Shown here: positions 6,407-14,843 of the stretch, piece after piece
Position numbering within the stretch: position 1 is the first letter of the stretch
How the letters are laid out: each line of letters opens with the position of its first letter
Source: CAYYNP01 sp964472545
GTDB taxonomy: Bacteria > Planctomycetota > Planctomycetia > Pirellulales > Thermoguttaceae
Direction: 5' to 3'
Assembly: GCA_964472545.1 (NCBI GenBank)
Contig: CAYYNP010000089.1
Span: 1-31,508, forward strand
DNA: 31,508 nt
Position numbers and translations under genes: made by a program
The notes under the pieces: generated by a model
The model's input: the letters and a program-made list of their open reading frames with translations, nothing else
Told to the model about the DNA's origin: nothing
The model's database searches: none

Positions 6407-9358
6407 GGTTGGCAGGGGCGTGACGGCCGAGTGGATTTCAAGGCGATAGCGGACGGCGGCGGCCAGCACGAAGAGCCAGTTGCACAACGTAACCAAGAGC
6501 ACGGGCCAATGGCCGCCGGAGCCCCCGCCGCCGTAGGAGTGTAGTCCGTCGGGCAGGAAGTTGTTCACGCCGTACCAAGCCATCAGGATACTTGTCAGTC
6601 CCATCACGGAGCCGGCCGCCAAGCCGAAGTTGCCCGCCCAGCCGACGTAGCGGCCGTGAAGGATGACCATGTAGACCAGGATCGAGATCAGCGACCAGAC
6701 CTCCTTGGCGTCCCAGCCCCAGAAGCGCCCCCAGGCGAAATCGGCCCACAGGGCGCCGAGGATGGTTCCGGCGATCAGCAGCAACACGGCCACCAGGATT
6801 GCTTTGTACGTATAGCCGGCCAGCGTGGCACAGACCTCCGGCGGCCGCTGCCGAAGCGACCGCTTGGACGTATTGCCCGCGGCGCGCGGCTGTCGGTAGC
6901 GTCCGAACAGATAGTGGGCCAGGGCCAAATTCCCCAATCCCCAGGCCAGCGCCCCGGCCCCGTAGCTGGCGGTGATCGGCAACACGTGGACGGTCAGCCA
7001 GAAGTTGTTGTGCAGGGCGGGCATGAGCGTGCCGATTTCGGGCCGGATCACGTCGACCGGGGCGTAGAAGACGACGATCGAAGTGAGGCATCCGACCGCC
7101 GCACCGGCAGCGGCATATACCTTGCGACGATGCACGTCCGCCAGGGCGTCGTCCATGCCATGCAGCGCCCAGTCGGCCAGCACCGTGATCATCGACGCCA
7201 GAAACGTGAGCACGATCCGCGGCAACCAGATCAGGCTGGGAACCAGCACGCACAATCCGGCCAGCCAGACGAGCAGCTTGCTCACCGAGAAGCTCGAAGC
7301 GCCTTCGCCGAGCCCCGGCAGCAGGGGGAAGATAGGGCTCTTTCCGTTGGGGCCGTTGTGTGCGATCGACAAGTAGTACAGGACACCGATCGCCAGGGCG
7401 AATTGCGCCGCCAGCATGCCCCAATTGACGGCCGCCATCCAAGCCGGATCCTGCTCGACGGGTTCCTCCTCGTTGGGCGGCTCTTCCTCGGAGACCGATT
7501 CGCCGCTGCGGCGCAGCGATCCCATCGCGTATCGCACGGCGGCGCAAAGCGGATCGCGAACGTGGCCGGGCAACGCCGTCATCTGCCAGGCTCTTCGCAG
7601 CCCCGGCCAGAACAACGGCACGACGGCAAACCACAGCCCCAAAAAGCAAACCGTCAACGCCACAAACACCACCGACTCGAACATGTTCGTCAACGGCACC
7701 CAGCCGGTGATCATGTAACGCAAGCCCAGCCCGTAGGTGATTAGCAACTGCGCCCCCACCAGCAGCACTGCGCCCATCCAGAACAGCGGCCGACGCACGA
7801 TGCCGAAGGCCAACGCGAAGCAGAGCACCGACGCCAGGCTGACGATCCACGACCAAAGAAACGGCGAGAAGCGATTGTAGTGGATCTCGAGAGCCATGCT
7901 GCCGGCCGGAGGGTACGTCGTCGCCGCCAGCCGCTGTTGGTACTTCAGCGCGTACAAATCCGGATCCTGATCGTCCTCCGGTTTCGGAGGCTCGAGCTTC
8001 GCGCGGAAGGGCTCGATCGCCTTGGACAATCGCCGCAGCGACTTCTGGAAGTCTTCCATCGCGGAGGCAAACTGCTGGGCCCGCTGTGCTTCGCCGCCGC
8101 TGCTATAGGCCTTCTTCACGTCGGAAAAGGCCGCCTTCACCTCGGCAAGCTGCTTGCCGAGCTTGGCGCGGGCTTCGGCCGCAGCGGCCGGCGGCAGGTA
8201 GATGCACAACAGCTCGGCGTTACCGTGGAGCACCGTGTTGAAACTCAGCCACGGGTTGGCCGCTCCGCCCGATTTGCGGCTGGTCGGTTCGAGTCCGGCG
8301 GGGTTCAGCCCGAGCACCAGACGCAACGGGCTGCCGTCGTCGTGAAGCGTATCCCGGAGTTTGCCGGCGTTTGCGGAAAACCTGCGGACTTGCGTGACGA
8401 TCTGGCCCAACCGCTTGAGCATGGTGGCGTGCATTTCCGGGTTGGCTTCCGGCCTGGCTTCGGCGAGCTCGTCGAGTCGAATCTGCAGCACATCGGCCAG
8501 CTTGCCCGCCGAGCGTTGCATCGACGCTGCGGCGGCATGCGCGTGGGTCAGATCGTCCCAGGGCCGGTCCCATAGCTTCAGCGCTTGATCGATCTGCTCT
8601 ACCGCAGTCGACGCTTGATCGTCGGGCTCGCGCGTGGCCAACTGCCTCACGATGCTACCGAGCCCCTGCCAGTCTTGCTGCAATCTGCCGACCGCGTCGA
8701 GCGACATTTCATTGCGCAGTCCCTCCAGCCCACGGGTCAGGCCTCGGAAGACTCGGATACTCCCGAACAGTCCGTAGATTCTCTCGTCGATTCCGGACGC
8801 CTTGTACCTCTCGCCTCGCTTCTCCGCAGCCGCCCGCTTCTGCTCGATGACGTCGACTTCCGTCCAAAACGCCTGGGCCGCCCCCGGCTCACGGCGGGAG
8901 CCGATCTGGTTCGGCGAAACGAACTTCAATCGGCCGCCCTGGCCGTTCTTCAAGGGCACGCCCAGCAGTTTGCGCAGGTCCTCGTGCTCGGCCTTCAAGA
9001 AAGGCACGTATTTCCACTTCTCGGGCTCTACCACCCAACTGAAGAGCAACTCGTCGGCCTGGAACTTGCGAGCCGCTCCGCCGGGGAACAGCTTGGCAGC
9101 CTCCTCGCCGTCCTCGGAGAGGCGCTCGAGTTCCAACTCGGTTACCGCACCGACCAACCGCAGCGTCGGCTTCTCCTTGCCGCACAAGTCTCGGACGGTC
9201 GTGCGGGCGAACGTATCCAGCGGCATGCGGCGGCCGCGGCTGAAGACCGGCAGTTCCCGCCACGTGCCGAAGTCCAAACCTTCCGACACCTCCGCCGGCG
9301 CGGACGCTGCCGAGGCGAGCAGCAATGCCGCAATTGACGTTTTCATCCATCCGAACAT
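6389..9358 (-). CDS. ccsA: CcsA/ResC-type cytochrome c assembly protein with large N-terminal extension
   Basis: The C-terminal part (from about residue 488) is a multi-helix CcsA protein of System II cytochrome c maturation. With ResB it moves heme across the membrane and attaches it to CxxCH motifs. The WWD heme-handling motif reads WGRFWGWDAKEVW, with Asp883, and candidate heme-ligand histidines are His791 (TVHV) and those near HYLFGRY and ILHGRY. The N-terminal 487 residues are unusual: a signal peptide (AASAPAEVSEG), then a soluble, partly coiled-coil region. That region begins LPVFSRGRRMPLDTFARTTVR, the kind of string I associate with planctomycete cytochrome assembly proteins. At 989 residues it is about three times a usual CcsA. 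GAGG lies six bases before the ATG. It follows resB by 63 bases in the same direction. Confidence 0.88.
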   Translation of the reverse strand: MFGWMKTSIAALLLASAASAPAEVSEGLDFGTWRELPVFSRGRRMPLDTFARTTVRDLCGKEKPTLRLVGAVTELELERLSEDGEEAAKLFPGGAARKFQADELLFSWVVEPEKWKYVPFLKAEHEDLRKLLGVPLKNGQGGRLKFVSPNQIGSRREPGAAQAFWTEVDVIEQKRAAAEKRGERYKASGIDERIYGLFGSIRVFRGLTRGLEGLRNEMSLDAVGRLQQDWQGLGSIVRQLATREPDDQASTAVEQIDQALKLWDRPWDDLTHAHAAAASMQRSAGKLADVLQIRLDELAEARPEANPEMHATMLKRLGQIVTQVRRFSANAGKLRDTLHDDGSPLRLVLGLNPAGLEPTSRKSGGAANPWLSFNTVLHGNAELLCIYLPPAAAAEARAKLGKQLAEVKAAFSDVKKAYSSGGEAQRAQQFASAMEDFQKSLRRLSKAIEPFRAKLEPPKPEDDQDPDLYALKYQQRLAATTYPPAGSMALEIHYNRFSPFLWSWIVSLASVLCFALAFGIVRRPLFWMGAVLLVGAQLLITYGLGLRYMITGWVPLTNMFESVVFVALTVCFLGLWFAVVPLFWPGLRRAWQMTALPGHVRDPLCAAVRYAMGSLRRSGESVSEEEPPNEEEPVEQDPAWMAAVNWGMLAAQFALAIGVLYYLSIAHNGPNGKSPIFPLLPGLGEGASSFSVSKLLVWLAGLCVLVPSLIWLPRIVLTFLASMITVLADWALHGMDDALADVHRRKVYAAAGAAVGCLTSIVVFYAPVDVIRPEIGTLMPALHNNFWLTVHVLPITASYGAGALAWGLGNLALAHYLFGRYRQPRAAGNTSKRSLRQRPPEVCATLAGYTYKAILVAVLLLIAGTILGALWADFAWGRFWGWDAKEVWSLISILVYMVILHGRYVGWAGNFGLAAGSVMGLTSILMAWYGVNNFLPDGLHSYGGGGSGGHWPVLLVTLCNWLFVLAAAVRYRLEIHSAVTPLPTLPADA

Positions 9359-9421
9359 GCATAACCTCGTGACTTCACGGCAGCGATCGCCGTCGATAGT
9401 GCGCGGATTCCGGTGGGCCGG

Positions 9422-11608
9422 CTAGCCGTCTTCGACGATTGGGACGCCGTTTGAGGGTCTCTTGGAGAACGTCGACATCCGTCTGAGCAGCACGATCACC
9501 ATGCCCAGGATGATCAGCACCGAGCCGGCGTATTTTATTCCGCGCCCCGGATCGTAGTTCACCCCCAGTATGGATACGTAGACGTTAGTACGCTCGATAT
9601 CCTCGGCAACAAGTCTACCGATGTAGTAGTTCGGCTCCTCCGACCAGGGATGTTCCTGCCTGGCCACCCACGGCCCCGTGTAACTCTGTTGGCTGAGACG
9701 ATATGGGCGGCCGGTGGCCGAGTCCGTGAAGTCGATCGGCGCGTTCATCGTCACCATCGCCTTCTCCCAAAGACTCTTGGGCAACTCGTCGCCCGTCCGT
9801 TCGATCACGTCGACCTGGCTGGAGTAGTTCCTCACCATCCCCGTGCCCGGGTACATCTCTTTGAGGAAATCGCGCAGATAGACGGAAAACCCCAGGTCGA
9901 CCTCGTCGCGCCGCAGCCCGATCGCGGCGCTTCGCCCTTTGCCCCGGACGACTTTGATCTGATCGCCCCGCAGGGGCTTGGCAAACGGATAAGTTCCACG
10001 GGCGGCCAGCCAGAACTCCTGTTCGCGGCCGTCGACCTCCAGCAACACGTGGGCCAGCGGCTGCTTGGGGATCTTCTTCTCGCTGGGCTTGACGAACGGC
10101 TGTGGAATCGGCTTGCCCGGCGCGTGCTGCGGCGAGAACTTCGCGACCGAGAGTGTCAACGGCGCATCGCTCTGGCCAAACGTCTTGACTTGCGAACCGT
10201 CGCTCGATAGCCGGTCGATCTGCCCGACTTCGCCGGCTTGGCAGGCGCGGTAGTACAACAGGTTGTCTTCGCCCTGCAGCACGTCGACCCGAGGTGAGCC
10301 GGCCTGTTGAAACGCAAGGCTGGAGAGTGCCATCCCACCGGTCGGCGCGGGATCGAACCAAAAGGTGCCGAAGACCTCGTTGCGGTAGTCCTGTTGGCTC
10401 TCGTGTGGCCGGTTGGCATAGAGCCACAACTCCTCCGGCGGCTTCTTCTCGTTATAGGCCTCGCCATTGCGATAGACGCGCAACTTCAGGCAGAGGTCCA
10501 AGAAGTCGAGTTCTTTGACGTCGACTTCGAGCCCCGAGTTGCCCAGCGGAAACCGTCGCGGCGGATTGGAATCGCGTGGGTCCGATTCCGCTTGCGACGC
10601 GTGGAATTCGTCGACCGGCAGCGTGTACGACTTCCCGTCGGCGTAGAGGACCGCTTGTCCCATGCGGCCCAACGATCCGCTGGGCCGGCTTCGACGAAAG
10701 GCCTCGGTCTCGGCCGCCGAGCCGGTCATCCAGAAGGTGACCGTATTGCCGCCGACCGTCCGCACCGATTCACCAAAGCCGTAACGGTTGCGCTGCGGCT
10801 GCTTGGGATCCGGGTTGAGATTCGGAAACACGCCGAGTTGTACCTCGGCAGCCGTGACGGTCTTCTGCGCCGGGCGGCCCGAACCGCGCGGGGTGGTCTC
10901 CGTGGCGCTGACCTGTAGCTTCAGTTTCGGTGCCTTCACGTACTCCGAGTCGCTGTAGTAGTCCAGCACCTTCAGCCGAATTCCGTCCTGGTCGTAGAGC
11001 ACGTCGCCCGCCCGGTTGCGGGTCGACAGTCCCCAGGGAAACCACGGAAGTTCGGCGTAGTCTCGCCAATTGAACGGGCCGGGGGCAAACGTCACGGTGA
11101 TCGGCTCCGCGCCGTCGACATCGTCGCCGTCGACCAGCAACTCGAAATGCTGTGTTCGGTGATAGGCCAGGCTCCTGGCGCCGGCTTCTTCCAACAGCGG
11201 CAGATCGGCGTTGAACCCGGCCCAATACGTAATCGCGCAGCCGAACAGCAGGATCAAGATCCCGGCGTGGGTCACCAGAAACCCGACGTGCCGCGTCTTC
11301 CAAGGAAAGCGGATCAAGGCCGAGCAGAGCACGTTGGCCGCCAACAGGATTCCCAGCCAGAAGAACCACCACGCGCCGTAAACGCCAAACTGGACCGCCT
11401 GTGTGCCAAAATCCTGTTCGACGAACGTCGCCCAACCCAGCACAACCGACAACAGCGCAATCAACACCACGGCCAGGCGCAGCGACGCGCACCCTGCCAA
11501 CAGATAGTACGGGATTCTCAGCGGGAGGGGGTAGTCCTGGGGACTCTTTCGCGGGCGCGTCATGCGATGGGCGGCTGGGGGGTTGGGGGGGAGTGTACGG
11601 GATGCCAC
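9422..11608 (-). CDS. resB: ResB/Ccs1-like cytochrome c biogenesis protein
   Basis: This is the partner of CcsA in System II. Three N-terminal membrane helices (about 43-63, 77-99, 107-131) are followed by a long extracytoplasmic domain (about 133-690) and one C-terminal helix (about 697-716), the ResB layout. His114 in LVTHAGILILLFG is the conserved membrane histidine position of the family. The 728-residue length exceeds many ResB proteins because of the big outer domain. The GTG start at 11608 has GGGAG six bases upstream; an internal ATG at 11563 is the alternative and has no such site. The gene lies between an RlmI-like methyltransferase and the ccsA-like gene, all in one direction. The ccsA pairing makes the role secure. 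Confidence 0.88.
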   Translation of the reverse strand: MASRTLPPNPPAAHRMTRPRKSPQDYPLPLRIPYYLLAGCASLRLAVVLIALLSVVLGWATFVEQDFGTQAVQFGVYGAWWFFWLGILLAANVLCSALIRFPWKTRHVGFLVTHAGILILLFGCAITYWAGFNADLPLLEEAGARSLAYHRTQHFELLVDGDDVDGAEPITVTFAPGPFNWRDYAELPWFPWGLSTRNRAGDVLYDQDGIRLKVLDYYSDSEYVKAPKLKLQVSATETTPRGSGRPAQKTVTAAEVQLGVFPNLNPDPKQPQRNRYGFGESVRTVGGNTVTFWMTGSAAETEAFRRSRPSGSLGRMGQAVLYADGKSYTLPVDEFHASQAESDPRDSNPPRRFPLGNSGLEVDVKELDFLDLCLKLRVYRNGEAYNEKKPPEELWLYANRPHESQQDYRNEVFGTFWFDPAPTGGMALSSLAFQQAGSPRVDVLQGEDNLLYYRACQAGEVGQIDRLSSDGSQVKTFGQSDAPLTLSVAKFSPQHAPGKPIPQPFVKPSEKKIPKQPLAHVLLEVDGREQEFWLAARGTYPFAKPLRGDQIKVVRGKGRSAAIGLRRDEVDLGFSVYLRDFLKEMYPGTGMVRNYSSQVDVIERTGDELPKSLWEKAMVTMNAPIDFTDSATGRPYRLSQQSYTGPWVARQEHPWSEEPNYYIGRLVAEDIERTNVYVSILGVNYDPGRGIKYAGSVLIILGMVIVLLRRMSTFSKRPSNGVPIVEDG

Positions 11609-11710
11609 GCTGGGCTCCCGGACCAGCCTGCAATTATATCGACGGTGGGTGCGAAAAGACAGGCGTGCCCGAAGCCCGTCAACGCAGAACCAGACTCGGC
11701 GCTCAACGCT

Positions 11711-12574
11711 TCATGAAGTTGCCCGCCAGTTCACCGCGACGCCGCTGGGCAACTTGCGGCCGGTGACGGCTCGAATCGTCAAGCCGCCCGCCGAAAGGTG
11801 GCCTTCTTCGCCGTCGGCCTCGGCCAGCGCGTCGCCTGTCATCTGCTTCAGCCGCTCGGCCGTGTAGCCGGGGGTGTGGCACGTCAACAGCAGGAACCGC
11901 CGGCGGTCGGCCGTCAACTCACCGCACATCCGCAGCAGCCGCGGGAGGTGTTTTGAGAGCCGCCACACCTCGCCACGTGGGCCGTGGCCGTAGCTGGGCG
12001 GGTCGAGGATCACGGCGTCGTAGCGGTTGCCGCGTTTGAGCTCGCGTTTGACGAACTTCGTCGCGTCTTCGGCGATCCAGCGGATGGGCCGCTTGGCCAT
12101 GTCGGAGAGTTCGGCGTTGCGGCGTGCCCGCTTCAACGTGTTGCGGGCGGCGTCGACATGGACCACTTCTGCGCCCGCCGCTGCGGCTGCCAACGTGCTG
12201 CCGCCCGTGTAGGCGAAGAGATTCAGCACTTTCAGCGGCTCGTCGGCGTCGCGCAGTTGCTCTGCGATCCAGTCCCAATTGGCGGCCTGTTCGGGAAAGA
12301 CTCCCAGATGCCCGAAGACCGACGGGCGCAGCTCCAGCGTGATCGGCCCGTGAGAGATCGTCCACCGCTTGGGCAGATCGGCATCGGCGATCCATTGCCC
12401 CTTCTCCCCCTCGCCGCGCTCGAAACGCCCGTGGACTTCGGCCCAGGCTTCCGGCTCCACCCGCTGGACGTCCTCCACCGCCGGGCAGGGCCGATCCAGC
12501 AGCCACGGGCTGAACCGCTCCAGGCGTCGGCCTTCGCCGAAGTCGATGAGTTGGTATTGGTCGGGGGGAAACAT
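11711..12574 (-). CDS. RlmI/RlmK-like class I SAM-dependent methyltransferase
   Basis: The protein is 287 residues from the ATG at 12574. A TTG 36 bases upstream is possible but adds residues unlike the family. The SAM-binding fold shows NLFAYTGG (118-125), the acidic ribose-binding end of strand 2 (VVHVDAA, Asp141), and DPPSYGHG (191-198). The DPPSY motif marks enzymes that methylate a base nitrogen or cytosine C5 in rRNA, as in the 23S rRNA methyltransferases RlmI, RlmK and RlmL. The N-terminal PUA domain of RlmI is missing, so the target cannot be set. It is the first gene of a reverse-strand run with resB and ccsA (102-base gap), and it is divergent from the PH-like membrane protein gene. 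Confidence 0.85.
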   Translation of the reverse strand: MFPPDQYQLIDFGEGRRLERFSPWLLDRPCPAVEDVQRVEPEAWAEVHGRFERGEGEKGQWIADADLPKRWTISHGPITLELRPSVFGHLGVFPEQAANWDWIAEQLRDADEPLKVLNLFAYTGGSTLAAAAAGAEVVHVDAARNTLKRARRNAELSDMAKRPIRWIAEDATKFVKRELKRGNRYDAVILDPPSYGHGPRGEVWRLSKHLPRLLRMCGELTADRRRFLLLTCHTPGYTAERLKQMTGDALAEADGEEGHLSAGGLTIRAVTGRKLPSGVAVNWRATS

Positions 12575-12687
12575 GGTGGAGAGTAGAATGGAGATTGCCG
12601 CCGGGTTCAAGAGGGCAAGATTCGCGTCGGCGCAGCGAACAACTGAATGTCGTGGTCAATCTCCCGGGAACGTCGAGGGCAACCGCC

Positions 12688-13671
12688 ATGAAGCCCACCA
12701 CGTTCACGACCGTACGGATCAACGCCCTGATCGGTGCATGCACGCTGGCGTGGTCTGTACCGATGGCACTGCTGCCGTGGATTCTCTCCGTAGAGGAGTT
12801 CCCGAAGCCGAACGTAAGATACGTCCTCTCTGCGGGCTGTCTACTCTTCACGGGGCTGGGAATCTGGCTGCTGGCAGTCTACTTTCGCGAGCGTGTGGTC
12901 GTTGGACCAGATCGGATCGTCTGCCGCCGCGTATTCCGGACCAAGTACTTCCCTCTGCGAGAGATCGTCTCTGCACGCTGGCGCGGAGGGATGCCGTCAG
13001 GCGGGACCTTGGTGCTCATCTCTCAAACGCAAGAGGTGGCGATCGATTTCGGCAGCTTCTCTCGCCCTCACCATGCCGAACTGATCCTCCTGCTTCGCGA
13101 TCTTCTACCCCGGTCGATCCAAGAGAATTGGGGCCTCTTCTGCTATGGATGCACTCACCACCAGAAGGCCCTCGAAGCGGCTACTGGACGAAGCGTGGTC
13201 AACGTAACGCGACGACGATTGGACTGGTTGTTCGGCGGAGGCATGCTGCTGGCGGTGGCGGCAACGGCCTGGTCCTGGTCGGTTCTTCGCAGCCCTCGGA
13301 TGCTGCTGATGCCTTTGCCAATGGCACTGATTTGGCTGGTGTTTCGATTCTTACGTCCACGCGAAGGCTACCGCGACTACAACCTGCTTGCCTTGCCGCC
13401 GCAGAAGCGCCGCGAACTGCTCTTCTGCCTGCTGGCACCGGGGCTGTTTTATGCTCCTGCGTTCCCCGGGTATTTCATCGGCCGTGCTCTGGGGAACCCG
13501 GATGCTGGCGCCTTCGTTGGGATTATCGCCTCACTGACAACCAGCATGATCGTTACCGTTGTTGCGGTTCGCCGCGAGTCGCGCCGCCGGGCCCAGGCAA
13601 TGGACGACGAAAAGGCGCCGGAGCGCTACCTCCGTGAGGTGCTCGAGCGCGACAAAGCGTCGCCAAAATGA
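12688..13671 (+). CDS. Polytopic membrane protein with PH-like cytoplasmic domain
   Basis: The start at 12688 (327 residues) has GAGGG (12675-12679) eight bases upstream. Two helices (about 11-33 and 45-65) are followed by a soluble beta-rich segment, 66-140. That segment reads VVGPDRIVCRRVFRTKYFPLREI and ends in a helix; it resembles the bacterial PH (DUF304/YdbS-like) domain. Four more hydrophobic segments lie at about 181-200, 205-221, 244-266 and 275-294, and then a charged tail. No catalytic motif is seen. Two cysteines sit in FCYGCTHH (151-158), which could bind metal. The function is unknown. It converges on the metalloprotease gene with a 24-base gap. Confidence 0.65.
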   Translation: MKPTTFTTVRINALIGACTLAWSVPMALLPWILSVEEFPKPNVRYVLSAGCLLFTGLGIWLLAVYFRERVVVGPDRIVCRRVFRTKYFPLREIVSARWRGGMPSGGTLVLISQTQEVAIDFGSFSRPHHAELILLLRDLLPRSIQENWGLFCYGCTHHQKALEAATGRSVVNVTRRRLDWLFGGGMLLAVAATAWSWSVLRSPRMLLMPLPMALIWLVFRFLRPREGYRDYNLLALPPQKRRELLFCLLAPGLFYAPAFPGYFIGRALGNPDAGAFVGIIASLTTSMIVTVVAVRRESRRRAQAMDDEKAPERYLREVLERDKASPK

Positions 13672-13695
13672 CCGGCCCTTGTCATGTGCCCTCGC

Positions 13696-14457
13696 TCACG
13701 GCAACGGCCCCCAAATCTCCACCAGCAGATCGTGCAGCGCCGGATCGTGCTCCTTCAGTTCTGCGCGGACGAACGGGTAGAAGTCGTTGCGGTAGAAGTA
13801 GGCTTCGGTGCCTTCGGCGAAGTATTCCTTGTGGTTGGAGAGTGCGTAGTGGCGGACCTTGCGGCCGGTGTAGAGCAGGACTTTTTCGTAGATGCCGGCC
13901 TCTTCGGCCTTCTTGAAGGCCTCGATGATCCGCGGCTCGTTGAAGCCCAGGCACTGGTCGTGATAGGCGTGGGCCAACTCGTGCAGCACGACGGCCGGGT
14001 GCTTGACGAGTTGCTGCCGCGAGAGCAGGCTGGCCGCCCGGGTGATGTGGACCTTTTTGGCCAGCCGCGGGTCGTGGCCGTTCGAACGCAGCCAGCCGAC
14101 GCTGGGATGATACTGCATGGCGCCGAGGGTGGGATGGTGATGTTCGATCCAGATCTCGAGCTTCTGCATCTTCTCGAGTTGCTCTTCCGGCACCAACACC
14201 GCGATCCGCTGGAGGTGGTTCGCCAGCATCTTCAGCGCCCGGGCGCCCTCGTCGGCGTGTTCGCCTTCGAGCATCTGCGGATCGACGTGGACGGTCCAGC
14301 CTTCGATCTGTTGCACAACCGGATCGAAACGGTGTTTCTCGGCAATCTGGCGATTGTCGTCGGCGGCAAATCCCGATTGGCAGGCGATCGCTAGCAGTGT
14401 GCAAGCCAGCAGGAGAGTGTGGGGGCCGCGGTTTGTTGTTCGGTGTCGGTCGTGCAT
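13696..14457 (-). CDS. Exported zinc metalloprotease, lethal-factor-like HExxH family
   Basis: The 253-residue product has an N-terminal signal peptide (hydrophobic 13-30, cleavage near GFA-ADD). A zinc site HELAH at 159-163 is followed by HKEYFAEGTEAYF (209-221). The second motif aligns well with the KEFFAEAF helix of anthrax lethal factor, where the first Glu is the third zinc ligand; here that would be Glu211. The ligands would then be His159, His163 and Glu211, with Glu160 as catalytic base. Similar small exported proteins are frequent in planctomycetes, with unknown substrates. The ATG lacks a strong ribosome site. The divergent gap to the next gene holds palindromic repeats. Peptidase activity is inferred from the motif only. 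Confidence 0.8.
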   Translation of the reverse strand: MHDRHRTTNRGPHTLLLACTLLAIACQSGFAADDNRQIAEKHRFDPVVQQIEGWTVHVDPQMLEGEHADEGARALKMLANHLQRIAVLVPEEQLEKMQKLEIWIEHHHPTLGAMQYHPSVGWLRSNGHDPRLAKKVHITRAASLLSRQQLVKHPAVVLHELAHAYHDQCLGFNEPRIIEAFKKAEEAGIYEKVLLYTGRKVRHYALSNHKEYFAEGTEAYFYRNDFYPFVRAELKEHDPALHDLLVEIWGPLP

Positions 14458-14524
14458 TCTTGAACTCGCGTTGTTGAGGGTGTGGTTCGTGAACTCGATA
14501 TACCGCCAACGCGGCGGCTTGCCC

Positions 14525-14599
14525 GTTTAGCCGTCGCCGGTACGGCGACGTGACGTGGGCGCGAGGGCGACAACGTCGCCGTACCGGCGACGGCTAAAC
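14525..14599. repeat. Composite palindromic element C
   Basis: A perfect 26-base inverted repeat (14525-14550 with 14574-14599, 23-base centre) starts GTTTAGCCGTCGCCG and ends in its inverse. Each arm holds its own hairpin, CGTCGCCG-GTA-CGGCGACG. It lies in the 386-base gap between the divergent metalloprotease and aldo/keto-reductase-like genes, so it may separate or affect both promoters. Confidence 0.88.
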
Positions 14600-14703
14600 G
14601 ACAATGGCGTACCGGCGACGGCTAAACAACTATGGCGTACGGGCGGCGGCTAAACGGCAATTGCGCGTCGGCGGCGGCTAAACGCCAATTGCGTGCCGGC
14701 GCC
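14580..14703. repeat. Tandem array of 28-base units derived from element C
   Basis: Four contiguous 28-base units (14580-14607, 14608-14635, 14636-14663, 14664-14691) and a 12-base partial copy follow. The first begins CGTACCGGCGACGGCTAAAC. The unit is the right half of element C, including GGCTAAAC, plus eight bases that vary more. Divergence rises from left to right. There are no spacers, so it is not a CRISPR array. Confidence 0.85.
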
Positions 14704-14843
14704 CTTCCATACGGTAGTCACCAACGCTGCCAATCGCAAGTCGCCCTGGTGCGGGGCGTGGCAATGGGGTAGGATGTTCGCGTTGAAATCGCGCCTCGAT
14801 GCGTTACCGGCCCAATCACGTTTCCCGTGCCAGGAGTCTTGCG

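Noticed and set aside
6438..7856. Long open frame of 472 codons on the reverse strand within the ccsA region
   Set aside because: It is Arg/Gly/Ala-rich, matches no family, and overlaps the ccsA frame, which has a clear WWD motif and membrane helices. It is a high-GC shadow.
12575..12610. TTG start for the RlmI-like methyltransferase
   Set aside because: It adds 12 residues of no family pattern; the ATG at 12574 directly precedes the conserved part.
14580..14703. Regular 28-base repeats, CRISPR-like in unit size
   Set aside because: Units are contiguous with no unique spacers, they diverge progressively, and no cas gene is near. They derive from the adjacent palindromic element.
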